64,000 nt of DNA from positions 1 to 64,000 of the forward strand of contig CAVWFH010000017.1 of NCBI GenBank assembly GCA_963754065.1, read 5' to 3'. A model generated the notes under the pieces. It saw only the letters and a list, made by a program, of their open reading frames with translations. It did no database searches and was not told the DNA's origin. Every line of letters starts with the position of its first letter. The first letter of the stretch is position 1. Source of the stretch: JALORV01 sp963754065 (lineage in GTDB: Bacteria; Pseudomonadota; Gammaproteobacteria; Burkholderiales; Burkholderiaceae_F). Below are positions 61,339-64,000 of this stretch, in pieces. The position numbers and the translations under genes are program-made.

Positions 61339-62130
61339 TCAGGCCACCTTCGTTGCCACGTTCTTGTGGCCGCCGCCCAGATACGCCTCGATTACTGCGG
61401 GATCGCGTTGGACGTCGGCGGGAGCGCCGACGGCGATCATCTTGCCGTAGTCGAGCACGGTCACACGGTCGCACAGTCCCATCACGAGTTTCACGTCGTG
61501 CTCGATCAGCAGGATCGTGATGCCGTCCCGGCTGATCGCCTCGAGCAGCGCGCGCAAGGCGAGCTTTTCGGTCGCGTTCATGCCGGCGGCGGGTTCGTCG
61601 AGCGCGAGCAGCTTGGGCTCGGTCGCCAGTGCCCGCGCAATCTCGAGGCGGCGTTGATCGCCGTAGGCCAGCGTGCGGGCCTGGTAGTCGGCGTACTTGC
61701 GTATGCCGACGTACTCGAGCAACTCAAGTGAACGCGCCTTGATCGCGCGCTCTTCCTCGACTGTCCTGCGCGTGCGCAGGATCGCCCCGAGCGCGGTCGC
61801 GTGCGTGCGTACATGGCGACCGACCATGACGTTCTCGAGCGCCGTCATGTCCGGGAACAGGCGAATGTTCTGGAACGTGCGCGCGATGCCGGCTTGCGCG
61901 ACACGATGCACATCGGTCGGCGCGTACGGCTTGCCGTCGAGTTCGAACGTGCCGGAATCTGGCGTGTAGAGGCCGGTGATGACGTTGAAGAAGGTTGTCT
62001 TGCCTGCGCCGTTCGGACCGATCAGGCCGTAGATTTCGCCGCGCCCGATCTCGATGCCGACTTCCGACAGCGCCTGCAGGCCGCCGAAGCGCTTGTTGAC
62101 ACCACCCACCCGCAGCACGAGTTCGCGCAT
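61339..62130 (-). CDS. livG: Branched-chain amino-acid-type ABC transporter ATP-binding protein LivG
   Basis: The 263-residue ATPase has Walker A GPNGAGKTTF, the Q-loop IARTFQNIRLFPDMTALENVMVG, signature LAYGDQRRLEIARAL (with Y-G-D in place of the usual SGG), Walker B LLALDEPAAGMN and the H-loop LLIEHDVKLVMGLCD. The signature variant is normal for LivG. Its ATG at 62130 overlaps the livM stop (TGATG). It energises the LivHM permease together with LivF. Confidence 0.95.
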   Translation of the reverse strand: MRELVLRVGGVNKRFGGLQALSEVGIEIGRGEIYGLIGPNGAGKTTFFNVITGLYTPDSGTFELDGKPYAPTDVHRVAQAGIARTFQNIRLFPDMTALENVMVGRHVRTHATALGAILRTRRTVEEERAIKARSLELLEYVGIRKYADYQARTLAYGDQRRLEIARALATEPKLLALDEPAAGMNATEKLALRALLEAISRDGITILLIEHDVKLVMGLCDRVTVLDYGKMIAVGAPADVQRDPAVIEAYLGGGHKNVATKVA

Positions 62131-63260
62131 CACGCCCTCTGTGTCGAGGTGCGGCTGGCCGGATTGACGCCGTGCTCGGGTGCCGGCCACAGTCCCTTCG
62201 GCCGGTACAACATGATCAGCACCATCGCCAGACCGTAAAGCATCATGCGCAGGACTTCCGCGTCGATGACGACATGTCCGAACAGGAATGTCTGCACCGG
62301 CACCACCGTGTGCCGCAGGACTTCAGGAAACATCGCGAGCAGGACCGCGCCGAGAACGACGCCCGGGATGTGTCCGAGTCCGCCGAGCACGACCATGGCC
62401 AACACGATGATGGATTCGTTCAGCGTGAATGACTCCGGTGAGACGAAGCCCTGGAATGCCGAGAACATCGCGCCCGATACACCGCCGAACGTCGCGCCGA
62501 GCGAGAACGCGAGCAGCTTCACGTTGCGCACGTTGATGCCCATCGCCTTGGCCGCGATCTCGTCCTCGCGGATCGCCATCCAGGCGCGGCCGAGGCGTGA
62601 GTCCTGCAGCCGCACGCAGATGACGATCGTGATGATCGTCAGCACCAGGAACAGGTAGTAATAGAGATACACCGACGGCAGGCTGATCCCGAGGAGATTC
62701 TGCGTCTTGCCGAAATTGACGCCGGCGATCGTGATCGGGTCAATCAGCGTGATTCCCTGCGGCCCGTTGGTGATGTTCAGCGGAGCATTCAGGTTGTTCA
62801 GGAAGATGCGGACAATCTCGCCGAAGCCGAGGGTCACGATGGCAAGGTAGTCACCCCGCAGCTTGAGCACCGGCGCACCGAGGATGACGCCGAACGTTGC
62901 CGCCAGGCCGGCGCCGAGCGGTATCACAACCCAGATCGAGTTGTGCAGACCGGTCGGGAACATCTGTGCGATCCACGGAAACGTGCTGGTCAGGTGCGGC
63001 GAGGCGAGCAGGGCATACATGTACGCCCCGACCGCATAGAACGCGATGTAGCCGAGGTCGAGCAGACCGGCGAAGCCAACGACGATGTTGAGTCCCAATG
63101 CCAGCATCACGTACAGGCACGCGAACGCGAGCGCGCGGACCCAGGCATTGCCGAGTTGGCCTACGATGAACGGCAGCAGCAACAGGACGATCGCGACCGC
63201 GGCCGTCGCCAGCCAGACAGCGGATCGGTTCTGCGACAGACGCGGCAGCAGGGTGCCCAT
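62130..63260 (-). CDS. livM: Branched-chain amino-acid-type ABC transporter permease LivM
   Basis: This permease of about 376 residues has multiple membrane helices and the LivM blocks LYVMLALGLNIVVGFAGLLDLGYIAFYAVGAYMYALLA and GLAMVLIMLYRPKGLWP. RLQDSRLGRAWMAIREDEIAAKAMGINVRNVKLLAFSLGATFGG is the ATPase-coupling loop. The ATG at 63260 gives the normal length, although the frame is open to the window edge. It starts two bases after the livH stop. Confidence 0.94.
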   Translation of the reverse strand: MGTLLPRLSQNRSAVWLATAAVAIVLLLLPFIVGQLGNAWVRALAFACLYVMLALGLNIVVGFAGLLDLGYIAFYAVGAYMYALLASPHLTSTFPWIAQMFPTGLHNSIWVVIPLGAGLAATFGVILGAPVLKLRGDYLAIVTLGFGEIVRIFLNNLNAPLNITNGPQGITLIDPITIAGVNFGKTQNLLGISLPSVYLYYYLFLVLTIITIVICVRLQDSRLGRAWMAIREDEIAAKAMGINVRNVKLLAFSLGATFGGVSGAMFSAFQGFVSPESFTLNESIIVLAMVVLGGLGHIPGVVLGAVLLAMFPEVLRHTVVPVQTFLFGHVVIDAEVLRMMLYGLAMVLIMLYRPKGLWPAPEHGVNPASRTSTQRA

Positions 63261-63262
63261 GG

Positions 63263-64000
63263 TCAGGCGCGGTCGGCGACGCGTTCGCCGAGCAGTCCGG
63301 ATGGCCGGAAGATCAGCACCAGCACCAGGATGGCGAACGCAAACACGTCCTGGTAGTGGCTTCCCAGGATGCCGCCGGTCAACTGTCCGATATAGCCCGC
63401 GCCCAGTGATTCGATCAGCCCGAGCAGCAGGCCCCCTAGCATCGCCCCGGGGATGTTGCCGATGCCTCCCAGCACGGCAGCGGTAAAGGCCTTGAGGCCG
63501 GGCAGAAAGCCCATGTAGAAGTGCGCAACGCCGTAGGTTGCAGCCAGCATCACGCCGGCGAGCGCCGCCAGTGCGGCGCCGATCGCGAACGTGGCGGCGA
63601 TCACGAAGTTGGGGTTGACACCCATCAGTCCGGCCACGCGTGGGTTCTCTGCCGTGGCGCGCATCGCGCGGCCCAGCTTGGTGCGGTTGACGAGCAGCAT
63701 CAGGCCCACCATGACGATGGCCGAGAACGCGATCACCAGCAGCTTGGTGATCGTGACCGTGGCTCCGCCGATCTCGATCGGCGTGTTGGGTATCAGTTGC
63801 GGGAAGGTCAGGTAGTTGCGGCCCCAGACGAGCATCGCCACGGTCTGGATGACGATGGATACACCGATCGCGGTGATCAGCGGTGCCAGTCGCGGAGCAT
63901 TGCGCAGCGGTCGATAGGCCACGCGCTCGATAACCAGGCTCAGCACCACACAGACAGGTATTGCCGCCAGCAAGCCGGCGGAGATCAGCACCCACCCGGG
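63263..64000 (-). CDS. livH: Branched-chain amino-acid-type ABC transporter permease LivH (5' end outside window)
   Basis: At least 242 residues of a LivH permease are present. The coupling loop is TKLGRAMRATAENPRVAGLMGVNPNFVIAATFAIGAALAALAG, followed by GLKAFTAAVLGGIGNIPGAMLGGLLLG and the C-terminal helix ILVLVLIFRPSGLLG. The gene runs off the end of the window, so about 60 N-terminal residues are missing. It heads the visible livH-livM-livG-livF row; a periplasmic binding protein gene may lie beyond. Confidence 0.93.
   Translation of the reverse strand, partial: PGWVLISAGLLAAIPVCVVLSLVIERVAYRPLRNAPRLAPLITAIGVSIVIQTVAMLVWGRNYLTFPQLIPNTPIEIGGATVTITKLLVIAFSAIVMVGLMLLVNRTKLGRAMRATAENPRVAGLMGVNPNFVIAATFAIGAALAALAGVMLAATYGVAHFYMGFLPGLKAFTAAVLGGIGNIPGAMLGGLLLGLIESLGAGYIGQLTGGILGSHYQDVFAFAILVLVLIFRPSGLLGERVADRA

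Overview
The window is about 64 kb of GC-rich chromosomal DNA from a proteobacterium, most probably a betaproteobacterium of the Burkholderiales or a close relative. The indicators are the recG-oxyR-dps order, the run queG-tsaE-amiC ... mutL-miaA-purM-hda-HAD-pcnB-folK-dNK-panB-panC, the tripartite tricarboxylate (Bug/TctC) transporter, a deoxynucleoside kinase beside panB, and the yajC-secDF-tgt-queA block. Coding density is high. There are no phage modules, intact insertion sequences, rRNA genes or CRISPR arrays.

Layout: (1) 1-3.7 kb, recG, a peroxide sensor oxyR with both redox cysteines, and dps. (2) 3.8-14.1 kb, a minus-strand block led by an ECF sigma factor and a zinc-finger anti-sigma candidate. 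It continues with an ArsS-type radical SAM enzyme, a phosphoesterase-like protein, a VTT-membrane/disulfide-reductase fusion, a nucleotide-binding protein, two rSAM-associated glycosyltransferases, DUF3047, a SelD-associated-type flavoprotein and DUF1499. The last five genes overlap one another, and the set reads as one arsenosugar/'rSAM-selenodomain' pathway. (3) 14.2-21.3 kb, a frameshifted 3-hydroxyisobutyrate dehydrogenase-like gene, a KAS III enzyme, gamma-glutamyltransferase and a TctABC transporter. (4) 21.3-27.6 kb, metabolic genes including a CoA-transferase, acylphosphatase, glycerophosphodiesterase, GST, purB and a cytochrome c'. (5) 27.6-34.2 kb, cytochrome b561, secF, secD, yajC, tgt and queA. 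(6) 34.2-47 kb, tRNA-Leu(CAA) with a duplicated 3' fragment, then pantothenate, folate, poly(A) and purine genes through miaA and mutL, with a few accessory genes interposed. (7) 47-55.8 kb, membrane proteins, small envelope proteins, amiC-tsaE-queG, tRNA-Thr(CGU), a frameshifted epimerase and a ferredoxin-type reductase. (8) 55.8-60.4 kb, a haloperoxidase-like protein, then an arginine-rich mini-ORF and intrinsic terminator ahead of GNAT-argC-paiB-transglutaminase. (9) 60.5-64 kb, a branched-chain amino-acid-type ABC transporter (livF, livG, livM and a livH that leaves the window).

The two signals most likely to be new biology are the sigma/anti-sigma-headed ArsS cluster with its membrane-anchored flavoprotein, and the putative arginine attenuator at 57.28-57.41 kb. 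Scars of rearrangement appear at the tRNA-Leu 3' fragment, the livF 5' fragment with a GC-rich hairpin, and the repeat downstream of dps. Two otherwise recognisable genes carry single frameshifts, which may be real or assembly errors. All functional calls rest on motif recognition by eye and on gene context. No database search was run.
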